DNA from: PoT sp049331405
Lineage (GTDB): Bacteria > Planctomycetota > Planctomycetia > Isosphaerales > Isosphaeraceae
Assembly: GCF_049331405.1 (NCBI RefSeq)
Contig: NZ_CP186274.1
Span: 5,084,001-5,148,000 of the forward strand
Length of the DNA stretch: 64,000 bases
Direction: 5' to 3'
The translations under genes and the position numbers were made by a program. Positions 24,605 to 33,473 of this stretch are shown here, piece by piece (within the stretch, counting starts at the first letter, position 1; each line of letters opens with the position of its first letter). Below the pieces are notes generated by a model, which saw only the letters and a list, made by a program, of their open reading frames with translations, did no database searches and was not told where the DNA came from.

Positions 24605-27490
24605 ATGGACCCGAACCAATTAATAGATATGAATGAAACGGTCGAGCGGCTAGAGCGGTTCGTCGGCTATGCGAGGACGCTCAAGGGAGACGAGAAAGGC
24701 GAAGCTCAGGTCTTCTGCGACCGGCTGTTCCAAGCCTTCGGCCACGAAGGCTACAAGGAGGCCGGGGCGACGCTCGAATTTCGCGTGAAGGCCCAAGGGG
24801 GACGGACCAAATTCGCGGACCTCCTTTGGCGGCCTCGGCTCCTCCTCGAAATGAAGAAACGGGGCGAGAAGCTCCAACGGCACTACACCCAAGCGTTTGA
24901 GTACTGGCTCCAGCTCGTTCCCGAGCGACCAAAATACGTCGTCCTCTCAAACTTCGATGAGTTCTGGATTTACGACTTCGATTCCCAGCTCAACGACCCG
25001 GTAGACACCGTGCCGCTCGGTGATCTGACCGAGCGATACACCGCCTTCAACTTCCTCTTCCCGGTCGAGAAAAAGCCCCGTTTCGGCAATGACCGCGTGG
25101 CGGTCACGCGAACGGCGGCGGCAAAAGTCGCCCACGTGTTCAACTCGCTCGTAGCTCGTGGCGAGGACCGCGAGAGAGCCCAACGCTTCATCCTCCAAAG
25201 CGTCGTGGCGATGTTCTCCGAGGATGCGGACCTCCTACCTCGGGGCCTCTTCTCGGAGCTCCTGGACGAGTGCAAGGCGGGAGCCAGCTCGTACGACCTC
25301 CTCGGGTCGCTCTTCCGTCAGATGAACAATCCGACTTCCGCTCGCGGCGGCCGGTTCAAAGATGTTCGCTACTTCAACGGCGGTGTTTTCGAGACAGTCG
25401 ACCCGGTGGAGCTAACGCGAGACGAAATCGACTCGCTGGTGTCGGCCGCGACAGAAAATTGGAGCAAAGTCCAGCCGCCCATTTTCGGCACGCTCTTTCA
25501 GAGCAGCATGGACAAAGACGAGCGACACGCCTACGGGGCCCACTTCACGAGCGAGGCCGACATTCAAAAGGTCGTGCTGCCGACCATCGTGCGGCCCTGG
25601 CGAGAACGGATAGAGAGGTCTAGCACGCTCAAGGAGCTCCAGGCCCTTCGGGAGGAGCTGCTCAACTTCCACGTGCTCGACCCTGCGTGCGGGAGCGGGA
25701 ACTTCCTTTACGTGGCCTTCAGGGAGCTGAAGCATCTTGAATTCGACCTGATGGCCAAAATTCACGCGAATTTCGGGGAACGAGCCCGGAAGACGGTCGG
25801 TACGCGATCGCTCGTCAGCACAAAGCAGCTCTTCGGCATCGATAAGGTTCCGTTCGCGGTCGAGCTGGCGAAGGTTACGCTCATGCTCGCCAAGGAGCTA
25901 GCGGGCGACGAAGGCCGTTCCTGGCTCGATGCGGCTCAATTCGACCTCCCGCTTGAGTTCGATTCACCTCTGCCGCTCGATAATCTCGATGAGAACATTC
26001 GCTGTGATGATTCTCTGTTCTGCGATTGGCCGAGAGCGGACGCTATCATTGGGAACCCACCGTACCTGGATGCTCGCAAAATCACTCTTGAGCATGGTCA
26101 AGACTATGTGCGGAAGCTACGGAAAGCCTACTCAGAGGTGCCGGGCCGGGCGGATTTCTGCGTTTACTGGTTCAGAAAGACGCATGATCAATTGAAGCAA
26201 CATTGTCATGCGGGATTGGTGGGGACGAACACGATTCGCCAGAACTACTCCCGTGAGGGCGGGCTCGACTACGTGGTGAAAAACGGGGGGACGATTACCG
26301 AGGCAGTCTCAACGCAAGTCTGGTCGGGTGAGGCTGTAGTGCACGTTTCTATCGTGAACTGGATAAAGGGTGAGCAGAAGGGCTTGAAGAAGTTGTACAC
26401 CCAGAAAGGTGATTCAAAGGAGAGCCCTTGGATTGTCGAAGAGGTCGAGCGAATCCCAAGCTCTCTGACCTCCTCCCTCGATGTCACGACCGCGGTTCCA
26501 TTGAGATGTAATCAAATCCCTAAGCCCTGCTTTGAAGGTCAGCAACCTGGTCACGATGGCTTTCGGTTGACGCAATCCGAAGCGATTGAGCTTTCAAGGA
26601 AAGAGCCAAAGGCAGAGCAGGTGCTCCATCCATACCTCAACGGGACCGAGCTGCTGTCGTCTGCTTACAAGGATTCGTCCCGTTACATCATCGATTTCGA
26701 AGAAATGGATATTCTGCAAGCGTCAAATTACAAGCATACCTTTGAGTTAGTTAAATCGAAGGTGCTCTCCGATTGGCAAGCGAACGCGGAGAAGGAGAGG
26801 GAGAAAACAGGGAGTGAAACCGGAGAACATCAGAACCGGCTCCAGCGTTGGTGGAGACTGAAGCGACGAAGACAGGAAATGCTTAGGGCATTCGAGCCGA
26901 TTCCCAGATACATCGCGTGTGTGCGACACACGAAGCGGCCGATATTCGAGTTCATTGATGTGAAAATTCGGCCCGATTCATCTCTAACAGTCTTCTCGTT
27001 CCCCGATGATTACTCGTTCGGGATTCTTCAATCGGGCGTTCATTGGGCATGGTTCGTCGCACGCTGCTCGACCATCAAGGGCGACTTTCGGTACACCTCG
27101 GATACCGTCTTCGACACGTTCCCTTGGCCACAAGCTCCGACACTCACTCAGGTAAGCCGAGTTGCTGAAGCGGCGGTTGGCCTCCGACAGCTCCGTACTC
27201 GAGTGATGGCCGAAAACGGTTGGAACCTCCGAGAACTCTACCGAACCCTAGAGATGCCCGGGCAGAACCCGCTCAAGACTGCTCAAGATGCATTAGACGC
27301 CGCTGTGCGAGCCGCCTACGGGATGAAGGCGAAGGCCGAACCTCTCGGATTTCTTCTGGCACTCAACGGCGAACTAGCCGACCGAGAGGCGTCCATGAAG
27401 CCGGTCATCGGGCCAGGGCTCCCCGCTGCTGCCAAAGGTCCGAGTGAGTTTATCACCGATGACTGCGTTCGAGTCGTGAAGGGGTCCTAG
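24605..27490 (+). CDS. MmeI-like type IIL restriction-modification protein (fused nuclease and DNA methyltransferase)
   Basis: A 961-residue protein. Near residue 81 a PD-(D/E)xK-like site (TKFADLLWRPRLLLEMKKRG) gives the nuclease. Motif I DPACGSGNFLY is near 357 and motif IV NPPY near 482, marking a gamma-class N6-adenine methyltransferase. The C-terminal 350 residues would be the target-recognition region. This layout is that of type IIL enzymes such as MmeI, where one polypeptide both methylates and cleaves. The start is ATG 24605 or ATG 24629. GC is lower than neighbours. It likely protects the host or the element from other DNA. Confidence 0.9.
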   Translation: MDPNQLIDMNETVERLERFVGYARTLKGDEKGEAQVFCDRLFQAFGHEGYKEAGATLEFRVKAQGGRTKFADLLWRPRLLLEMKKRGEKLQRHYTQAFEYWLQLVPERPKYVVLSNFDEFWIYDFDSQLNDPVDTVPLGDLTERYTAFNFLFPVEKKPRFGNDRVAVTRTAAAKVAHVFNSLVARGEDRERAQRFILQSVVAMFSEDADLLPRGLFSELLDECKAGASSYDLLGSLFRQMNNPTSARGGRFKDVRYFNGGVFETVDPVELTRDEIDSLVSAATENWSKVQPPIFGTLFQSSMDKDERHAYGAHFTSEADIQKVVLPTIVRPWRERIERSSTLKELQALREELLNFHVLDPACGSGNFLYVAFRELKHLEFDLMAKIHANFGERARKTVGTRSLVSTKQLFGIDKVPFAVELAKVTLMLAKELAGDEGRSWLDAAQFDLPLEFDSPLPLDNLDENIRCDDSLFCDWPRADAIIGNPPYLDARKITLEHGQDYVRKLRKAYSEVPGRADFCVYWFRKTHDQLKQHCHAGLVGTNTIRQNYSREGGLDYVVKNGGTITEAVSTQVWSGEAVVHVSIVNWIKGEQKGLKKLYTQKGDSKESPWIVEEVERIPSSLTSSLDVTTAVPLRCNQIPKPCFEGQQPGHDGFRLTQSEAIELSRKEPKAEQVLHPYLNGTELLSSAYKDSSRYIIDFEEMDILQASNYKHTFELVKSKVLSDWQANAEKEREKTGSETGEHQNRLQRWWRLKRRRQEMLRAFEPIPRYIACVRHTKRPIFEFIDVKIRPDSSLTVFSFPDDYSFGILQSGVHWAWFVARCSTIKGDFRYTSDTVFDTFPWPQAPTLTQVSRVAEAAVGLRQLRTRVMAENGWNLRELYRTLEMPGQNPLKTAQDALDAAVRAAYGMKAKAEPLGFLLALNGELADREASMKPVIGPGLPAAAKGPSEFITDDCVRVVKGS

Positions 27491-27531
27491 ACGTTGCATC
27501 CGACTACATATGGACGTGATTTAGGACGCCA

Positions 27532-27882
27532 TCATTTCGAGAAAATCATAGTCGTCACCTCGCTCGTCGAGGAGTTTTGGAGGACGGACCGCCAGTACGG
27601 CTGGTGAACATTTTGCGACTTCGGTTTGAGCGGCGCCGGGACAGCGGCGATGTTGGCGAAGAGGGCGTTAGCTTGGTCAAGGTGGGCGATAGCCGCTTGA
27701 GCCGCAGCTCGGGCCGATTGCTCGAGCGGACCCGCACGATCAGCATGTGAGACCACTGGCACGCGACCGCCGCCCCGCACCCGGATCCCCTGCTCTCCGA
27801 CGACTTCAACGGCGGGTTCATCGGAGAGGGGGTGGCCGAGTGATGAACCACGACCCCGACAAGGACGGCCTCCGCGCCGCAT
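27532..27882 (-). CDS. Hypothetical protein, convergent with the RM gene
   Basis: Up to 116 residues. The main body (AVEVVGEQGIRVRGGGRVPV, then a helix AARAAAQAAIAHLDQANALF) has natural composition and GC-rich third positions, then ends NVHQPYWRSVLQNSSTSEV. Its start overlaps the start of the plus-strand gene at 27843 by 40 bases, so the exact N-terminus is unsure. Not recognised. Confidence 0.5.
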   Translation of the reverse strand: MRRGGRPCRGRGSSLGHPLSDEPAVEVVGEQGIRVRGGGRVPVVSHADRAGPLEQSARAAAQAAIAHLDQANALFANIAAVPAPLKPKSQNVHQPYWRSVLQNSSTSEVTTMIFSK

Positions 27883-28136
27883 TCGACATCCAGACCGCCG
27901 CGGCCGAACGGCTGCGGCGGGAGCCTGCCTGGGTGGTCACCGAGATGGATAGCCTGGTCTGCCACGCTTCGAAGCGTCAGACGCTCCAGCGGGTCATCGG
28001 CGACCAGGTCGAGGAGTTCGTCGCCGGGGTGGACGGCGACCGGGTGATCTGGCGCGGGAACCGGATCGCGGCGACGATCCGGACGCTGGCAAACGGAGGG
28101 GTCCAGGTCATCAGGTACGACCTGGAGGGGGGGTGA
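27843..28136 (+). CDS. Small hypothetical protein
   Basis: A 97-residue protein (MNHDPDKDGLRAAFDIQTAA..., then RVIWRGNRIAATIRTLANGG). GGGGTGG lies before the ATG. A terminator follows at 28.17 kb. Function unknown. The overlapping minus-strand frame makes one of the two doubtful near the start. Confidence 0.6.
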   Translation: MNHDPDKDGLRAAFDIQTAAAERLRREPAWVVTEMDSLVCHASKRQTLQRVIGDQVEEFVAGVDGDRVIWRGNRIAATIRTLANGGVQVIRYDLEGG

Positions 28137-28168
28137 GGGGAGTGTTCTCCTCTTCAAAAAGGCGGTCC

Positions 28169-28203
28169 GGGGCGGTTTCGGTCTGCTTTGGCCCGCCCCT
28201 TTT
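28169..28203 (+). terminator. Rho-independent terminator
   Basis: GGGGCGG and CCGCCCC close a 17-base loop and are followed by TTTT, 32 bases after the stop of the preceding gene. Confidence 0.65.
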
Positions 28204-28403
28204 GCTCTAGCTCAAGCTGGGTGTTGACCAAATAGCCGACTAGGGACTAGCTACTCGTAGTGTTACTGAGACATAATTCAGATGCTTTGTTTTTTGAATT
28301 GAACCCTCGTAGGGTTGTCTGGACCTGGGTATCCCAAGCTGAGAAAGCTTAGGTTCAGTCAATGAAAGCCCCGCCAACAATTCAGCACCCGAAAGGAAAG
28401 TCA

Positions 28404-29522
28404 ATGTTTCGTTGCAGCAAAATGGCCTGGATTTTAGTTCTCGTCATGTCGGCGATAGTCGAGGCACAAGAAATACGTGTAATCAAAAAAGGAGAGGACA
28501 CGAAATACAGCGAATGGACGGTGTCATATAGCAGGAAAAATGGCCCCACCGTCTTTGAGCTCGACAGCTCCTATCCGACCGAGGAAGAAGCGAGAGCTCG
28601 AGCCAAAGCTTTGATTGTGTGGAGCGATTCGATGCAGTCCGGTTCCGAGTGGCGGTTGGCCGTCATCAAGATCGAAGGCGAGCCTGATGGGACAGCCAAT
28701 CCCGATCCTGCTGACAATACTGTGCTGAGGCCGAATAGAAGACCCGGCGATGTCCTGCGCGAATACTCAAAGGTGGTCGCGACTGCCTACAAGAACGCCA
28801 AGGAGCTGCGAATTAGCCTGACGAGCAAAACTGCTTCAATTTCAGAAAGCGAGTTTAAAAGAGTGAACAAAATTATAACTGATTATAATTCTCAACGTCA
28901 GTCGATTAAGGCTGAAACGGGTTACTATTTCTCTTCCGCTCCAGCCCTGGCAGTAGTTACGCCTGGCGAACTTCGAGCGAAGATCACACAGCAACGAGAG
29001 AGGACCGAGCCTAAAGAGATCAAGATGGTCAATCCAGGAATTGTTGATGCTGCGGGCGATCAAAGTAAAGTCGACGAAGATGCGAAGGAAACGAAGCAGA
29101 TCGACGAGAACGATTCATCTTGGCCAGATCTTTCGGCAATGATTGACCCAACGCGAACGAAAGGAGCAGAGATTCCTCGGAATATCGAAGGGAACTGGCA
29201 CCCGGAAAACGAGACCGAAACCTTCAATCCGGGAGCTGTGACCTATACAAAAGGGACATTACAATTCCATTTCCAGGCAGGCGATGAAGACGGGATGCTT
29301 GGGTTGGATTTCGCGGATGGTGTCGAGATGACTCGATTCCATAGTTACAATATGGATAAAATAGGATACAAAAATGGAATTATTTATATTGACAATAAGA
29401 CAAATAGTGCAAGCGGTTATAGATCTAAAATTATCTATAACAAAATGCTGGATTCTTTAACGGTTTACGAGAGTCGGCGTGGCAGCCCATTCCGTAAGAT
29501 ACGATACGTTCGGGGTAGTTAG
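28404..29522 (+). CDS. Secreted hypothetical protein
   Basis: A 372-residue protein. MFRCSKMAWILVLVMSAIVE then AQE is a signal peptide. The rest is hydrophilic and acidic in the middle (VDEDAKETKQIDENDSSWPD) with no enzyme motif. GC is clearly lower than the phage-like genes. AAAGGAAAG precedes the ATG. Probably a host-type extracytoplasmic protein. Confidence 0.65.
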   Translation: MFRCSKMAWILVLVMSAIVEAQEIRVIKKGEDTKYSEWTVSYSRKNGPTVFELDSSYPTEEEARARAKALIVWSDSMQSGSEWRLAVIKIEGEPDGTANPDPADNTVLRPNRRPGDVLREYSKVVATAYKNAKELRISLTSKTASISESEFKRVNKIITDYNSQRQSIKAETGYYFSSAPALAVVTPGELRAKITQQRERTEPKEIKMVNPGIVDAAGDQSKVDEDAKETKQIDENDSSWPDLSAMIDPTRTKGAEIPRNIEGNWHPENETETFNPGAVTYTKGTLQFHFQAGDEDGMLGLDFADGVEMTRFHSYNMDKIGYKNGIIYIDNKTNSASGYRSKIIYNKMLDSLTVYESRRGSPFRKIRYVRGS

Positions 29523-29629
29523 GGCACGCGTTCGATCGCCTGCAGGAGGAAGACGGGTTATCAGAGTTGGCTGTCGTTGACGGCAATTGTTGTGACAGCT
29601 AATCGGCCTGGGCTGCCCCACCCCTGAGC

Positions 29630-29845
29630 ATGAAACCGACGCGCAAGCCGATGACCATCCGGTGTCTGCTACTGATCGTCGCCCTAGCCGCCATCCCGAC
29701 CTGGTACTGGACGCTCCTCCACAAGGCCGCAGCCGAGCAGCACGCGAGGACGGACGCGAATCTCGCCAGTAGGGGCGAGTCCTCACTGATCAGGCCACGG
29801 CCGGTCGGCTGGGAATCCTGGGTGTTCCCGTGGGTGCGACGATGA
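29630..29845 (+). CDS. Small single-pass membrane protein
   Basis: A 71-residue protein. MTIRCLLLIVALAAIPTWYW is one membrane segment. The C-terminal part is short and basic (VGWESWVFPWVRR). The composition is like small planctomycete membrane proteins. Function unknown. Confidence 0.55.
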   Translation: MKPTRKPMTIRCLLLIVALAAIPTWYWTLLHKAAAEQHARTDANLASRGESSLIRPRPVGWESWVFPWVRR

Positions 29846-29870
29846 TCCGAATTGCGGCCCCGATGAGGGT

Positions 29871-29886
29871 GGTGCCCATGGGCACC
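29871..29886. repeat. Palindromic repeat GGTGCCCATGGGCACC, copy 5 (intergenic)
   Basis: Identical palindrome outside any gene, 26 bases after the stop of the small membrane protein. It shows that the repeat is not limited to coding linkers. Confidence 0.9.
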
Positions 29887-29933
29887 GGGTCGCTTGCCTC
29901 GCCTGTTCATCGCTCTAACTTGCCGAAGCGTCA

Positions 29934-29970
29934 CGAATAAGGCCGGTGCCCTAGGCACCGGCCTTATTCG
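29934..29970. terminator. Perfect 17-pair hairpin, bidirectional terminator
   Basis: CGAATAAGGCCGGTGCC-CTA-GGCACCGGCCTTATTCG is a perfect stem with T- and A-rich outer parts. It lies between the rightward membrane-protein gene and the end of a leftward gene, so it can stop transcription from both sides. Confidence 0.75.
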
Positions 29971-30462
29971 TTATTCGGGAGCGAAGTGCTTGATGATGTC
30001 ACCCCCAGCAGGGTGCTCAATGAACTCGACCCAGGAATCCCAGCCCTGATCTTCCACCCATTTCGTCTCTCGCCAGAGCTTGGCGACCAGGCGTTCGAGC
30101 TCCAACTTGTCCTCTTGGGAGACGTCGCGGCTGTACTTGGCCTCCCAGTGGACGATTGCATAACCGCCAAACTTTGAGACATCGACGAACGAGACGTAGT
30201 CGGCGTTCTGGGAGACATCTTTCAAGGCCTTCTCGAACGTCGACGCAACCTGGACGGCTTCCTGGTTTCCGATCGGCTTGGGCGCCGGCTGGGATGCGTT
30301 GGGGAACAACTTGGGACGCGGCTGTTCGCGTACTGGCTCCATGAGGGCCCGCACGAATATGCCGCCGAAAAGTAAGGCGGGGAATCCGACGAAGATCAGG
30401 AAGACCGGATGGAGGAAGATGCTTTTTCGTCGTTGGGGGTCGCGGTTCATCGTCGAGCTCAT
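29971..30462 (-). CDS. Membrane-anchored hypothetical protein
   Basis: A 163-residue protein from ATG 30462 (MSSTMNRDPQRRKS). One transmembrane segment (IFLHPVFLIFVGFPALLFGG) and an external domain (EALKDVSQ type helices, then WVEFIEHPAGGDII). It ends right at the strong hairpin. Unknown function. Confidence 0.65.
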   Translation of the reverse strand: MSSTMNRDPQRRKSIFLHPVFLIFVGFPALLFGGIFVRALMEPVREQPRPKLFPNASQPAPKPIGNQEAVQVASTFEKALKDVSQNADYVSFVDVSKFGGYAIVHWEAKYSRDVSQEDKLELERLVAKLWRETKWVEDQGWDSWVEFIEHPAGGDIIKHFAPE

Positions 30463-30594
30463 CGGTTGCTTGACTTGCGAGGTCGATTCAGGAAACCCTC
30501 TATGTAAGCAACCCTGCATGCTCAAGTGAAGTCCCTACTCCTCCGCCAACACACACTTGAGGCGATCCGCCAGAATGGCGCAAAGCCGACTCAC

Positions 30595-31047
30595 TCATCG
30601 GCTCGCGACGCACGAGATGCATTCCGACTTGGACACCTCGTGCTCTTTGCCCCGGAAACTTCCCCGGCGCTGGGAGCAGACCCAGGTCGGATTGCAGCCG
30701 CAGCCCGTTTCCCACCCTTTGTCGACGAGCGAGCGATAGTCGCACTCGTTGATGATCTCCAGGATCTCCAGGTGCTGATTGAGCCGCGAGATCGGGGCGA
30801 AAACCCCGGTCGGCCGCGGCTCGTCGTCCCCCCGGTTTTCCTCCGCAATCACCTCGAATGGACGGCTTGGGGGTGGGGTCTGAAGTTCAACGCCGCCCCT
30901 CGCCAGGAATTCGCGATATCCCGGCCGGTGATCCGGATGTCCGGGATCGGCGAGGTCGCAGAGGCGCCTGACCTTCATCTTCGCCGCCAGGCATTCGCCG
31001 CCTTCGAATGGACAGGTTCCGCAGCGTTGCATCGGGGGCCTCGTCAT
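30595..31047 (-). CDS. Cys-rich hypothetical protein
   Basis: A 150-residue protein with Cys groups at both ends (MQRCGTCPFEGGECLAAK and GCGCNPTWVC, then SECISC), suggesting zinc or disulfide clusters. It starts at ATG 31047 with ATGA overlap to the gene upstream. Similar CxC-ending small proteins occur in planctomycetes, but I cannot assign a role. Confidence 0.6.
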   Translation of the reverse strand: MTRPPMQRCGTCPFEGGECLAAKMKVRRLCDLADPGHPDHRPGYREFLARGGVELQTPPPSRPFEVIAEENRGDDEPRPTGVFAPISRLNQHLEILEIINECDYRSLVDKGWETGCGCNPTWVCSQRRGSFRGKEHEVSKSECISCVASR

Positions 31048-31306
31048 TGGGTGATCGTGTAGGTCGCGCCGCCAGCCCCGTAGGCCCCGAGACAGAGGCC
31101 CGCGCCGGGGACGGAAGGATTGAGCGAGAAGACGAGCATGAACGCGGGCGGGCACGTGAAGCTGTTAGTGATCAGAGTCCCGCAGCCCGTGTTGGACGTG
31201 CACGGGGGCGAACCCGGGCCAGGGCAATCGCAGCCGAATCCGTGGGCATTCTGCATGGAGAGCCCCACGCCGAAGCCCCATCCGCCTACTGGCGAATATG
31301 ACAGTC
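31044..31306 (-). CDS. Hypothetical protein, 5' end lost to an IS
   Basis: C-terminal part only (SYSPVGGWGFGVGLSMQNAH..., then CDCPGPGSPPCTSNTGCGTL). It is open to about 31306 where the IS5-type element begins. Cys-rich and probably exported or structural. Its TGA overlaps the next gene start. Confidence 0.5.
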
Positions 31307-31312
31307 CATAAG

Positions 31313-32216
31313 AGGTCCTAACAAAAATGGTAGAGCTGTAGTTGGCTGAAGCAGATCAGCGAGCAACCCAGCTTGAGGAATGCCCGATGGATCGAGGCCG
31401 TGCGGTCCTTCCTCACACGGAGCCTGCCCAAGTTGTGCAGCCACGATAAGGTCCGCTCCACCGGCCAGCGGTGCACCCCCAGCCCGCTGCCGTGGGCCTC
31501 GTTCCGCCGCGCGATCCTGGGGCGGATGCCCCGCCGTCGCAATCGCTCCCGATGAGGCTTCGAGTCATACGCCCGGTCGGCATACAACTCGTCCGGCCTT
31601 TGCCGCGGGCGTCCCGGCCCGCCGGCGACCGGCGGGATCGCATCCACGACCCCCTCCAGCTCGGTGACGTCGTTCTTATTGCCCGCCGTCAGGGTCGCCG
31701 CCAGCGGCACACCGCCGGCATCGGTCACGATGTGGTGCTTGCTCCCCGCCTTGCGGCGATCAACCGGGCTCGGGCCCGTCTCCTCGCCGCCGCCCCGGGC
31801 CCGGGCGTGCGAGCCGTCGACCGCGGCCCGCCGCCAGCCGATCCGATCGGCGTCGCGCAGCTCGGCCAGGAGCAGCGCGTGGAGCCGGTCCCAGACGCCG
31901 GCCTCGCCCCAGTCGCGGAGCCTCCGCCAGCAGGTCATGCCGCAGCCGCAGCCCATCTCCCGAGGGAGGTCCTCCCAGTCGATGCCGGATTTGAGGACGA
32001 AGATGATGCCGGTCAAGGCCTTGCGATCCTCGACCGGGGGCCGGCCGGGCCTGTCGGCCCGCTTGGGCTTCTTGCGGGGCGGCAGCAGGGGCTCGATCCG
32101 GCACCACAATTCGTCGGGCACGATGGGCTTGGCCATGGCGATGTCTCCATCAAAGGTGATGGCCTTAATGTCTGCACATGGCATGCCCTGTGGCCAATTC
32201 TGTTATACCGAATCCT
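31313..32216 (-). mobile_element. IS5-family insertion sequence (boundaries approximate)
   Basis: Imperfect ends share TAACAAAAATGG and TAACAGAATTGG (inverted). It contains an intact IS5-type transposase. It truncates the Cys-rich gene at 31.04-31.31 kb. The exact edges and target duplication were not resolved. Confidence 0.65.
31318..32136 (-). CDS. IS5-family transposase
   Basis: A 272-residue intact DDE transposase. IVPDELWCRIEPLLPP, then ALTGIIFVLKSGIDWEDLPR and AAVDGSHARARGGG (first Asp), then YADRAYDSKPHRERL (second Asp) and WPVERTLSWLHNLGRLRVRK (Glu). Start MAKPIVPDELW at 32136. Likely active. Confidence 0.9.
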   Translation of the reverse strand: MAKPIVPDELWCRIEPLLPPRKKPKRADRPGRPPVEDRKALTGIIFVLKSGIDWEDLPREMGCGCGMTCWRRLRDWGEAGVWDRLHALLLAELRDADRIGWRRAAVDGSHARARGGGEETGPSPVDRRKAGSKHHIVTDAGGVPLAATLTAGNKNDVTELEGVVDAIPPVAGGPGRPRQRPDELYADRAYDSKPHRERLRRRGIRPRIARRNEAHGSGLGVHRWPVERTLSWLHNLGRLRVRKDRTASIHRAFLKLGCSLICFSQLQLYHFC

Positions 32217-32221
32217 GTGGA

Positions 32222-33299
32222 TCACTGACCATTGAGGTCGGCGGCCCACCGGAAGCCGACCGCCCCGCGTACGACCTCGGGGTGGTCGATCAGCCAGCGG
32301 CAGCGTTCCACCAGGGTCCCCTGCAGGGTGTCCAGGTCGTCGAACGCCTGGTTCGCCACCGCCTCGCGCAACAGGGGCCATAGCAGCTCCGCCGGCTGCA
32401 GCTCCGGCGTGTAGGCCGGCAGCCGGTGCAGCACCACGTTCGCCGGGACCACCAGCCGCTTCGCCACGTGCCAGCCCGCGTTGTCCACCAACACGGCCAG
32501 GACCTTCTCGCCCGAGGGGTCCGCCCGGCGGGCGAACTCCTCCAGGGCCAAACCCATCCAGTCCGCGTTCGCCGACGGCAGCAGCAACTCGAGGTTGCGG
32601 CCGCTGGCCGGGTGCACGAAGCCGTAGGCGTAGAGCCACTCGTACCTCGTCCGGCCCGGGGCGTCCGGCCGTCGCCCGATCGTCGACCAGACCCGACGGG
32701 AGATCGGCTTCAGGCCCGGCCTGGCCTCATCCTCGGCCCGGAGCTCGACGACCTTATCGGGGTGGTCCCGCCGCAGGCCCTCGAGCCGGTCTCCCAGTGC
32801 GTCTTTTCCACGCCCGCCGACGGGCGGGCGTGGCGGCCTCCGTGTGGCTCGGTCGCGGGACCTGCAGCGACATCCCCAGGCCGCGCAGCCAGGCCCAGCC
32901 GGTCTGCTTGCAGACGACGACCCCCAGCCGCTCGCGGACGTAGGCGGCGACCTTGGGCCCGCTCCGGAGGCCGCCGTCGGGCGGCGCATGCCGGAGGGCA
33001 TCCCAGAGGTCGATCTGCTGGTCGTCGGTGAGCTTGGGCCGGCCTCCGTTGGTCCGGGCGCGGCGATCCGCCAGGCCATCCGGCCCGTCGGCATTCCAGC
33101 GCTTGAGGACCTTCCGGACCCAGCCGGGCGAGAGGCCGACGACGCCTGCGACGCGCTCCGGCGTGGGGGAGTCGGGCCCGGTCAGGAGCCAGAGGACCTG
33201 CCAGTGGGTCTTCTCCAACCCCGAGCGGCAGGCGCGATAGCGGAGGGAGATCTCGTCGTGAGTCAGGTGAGGGGCGATCGGCAGACGCGGTCGGGCCAT
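32222..33299 (-). pseudogene. IS630-family transposase, frameshifted at an A-run
   Basis: The N-terminal frame has two helix-turn-helix blocks (VAGVVGLSPGWVRKVLKRWN and KVAAYVRERLGVVVCKQTGW). Near 32.81 kb, at AAAA, it shifts to the catalytic frame (EKVLAVLVDNAGWHVAK, then LPAYTPELQPAELLWPLL). Removing one A would restore WKDALGDRLEGL. It fits an IS630 transposase of about 355 residues. The ends of the element were not clear to me. Confidence 0.8.
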
Positions 33300-33473
33300 G
33301 GTGATACCCTCCAATCGTGGATCACCCCTCTATTGTAACGTTTCTGATCCAGAAGATTCCGTATGAGTGGTCTGGACATAGGGGTCCACTTCAGAGACCT
33401 CGCGCAGGAGCAGGCACCCGCATTGGTGGTCAGCCGACCACCCAGGAAGTTGGTGACGATGGCGCGGGAATTT
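33300..33473. other. Intergenic remnant between IS elements
   Basis: Probably the outer end of the IS630 element plus original flanking DNA. A 46-codon frame on the plus strand is present but not convincing. Confidence 0.4.
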
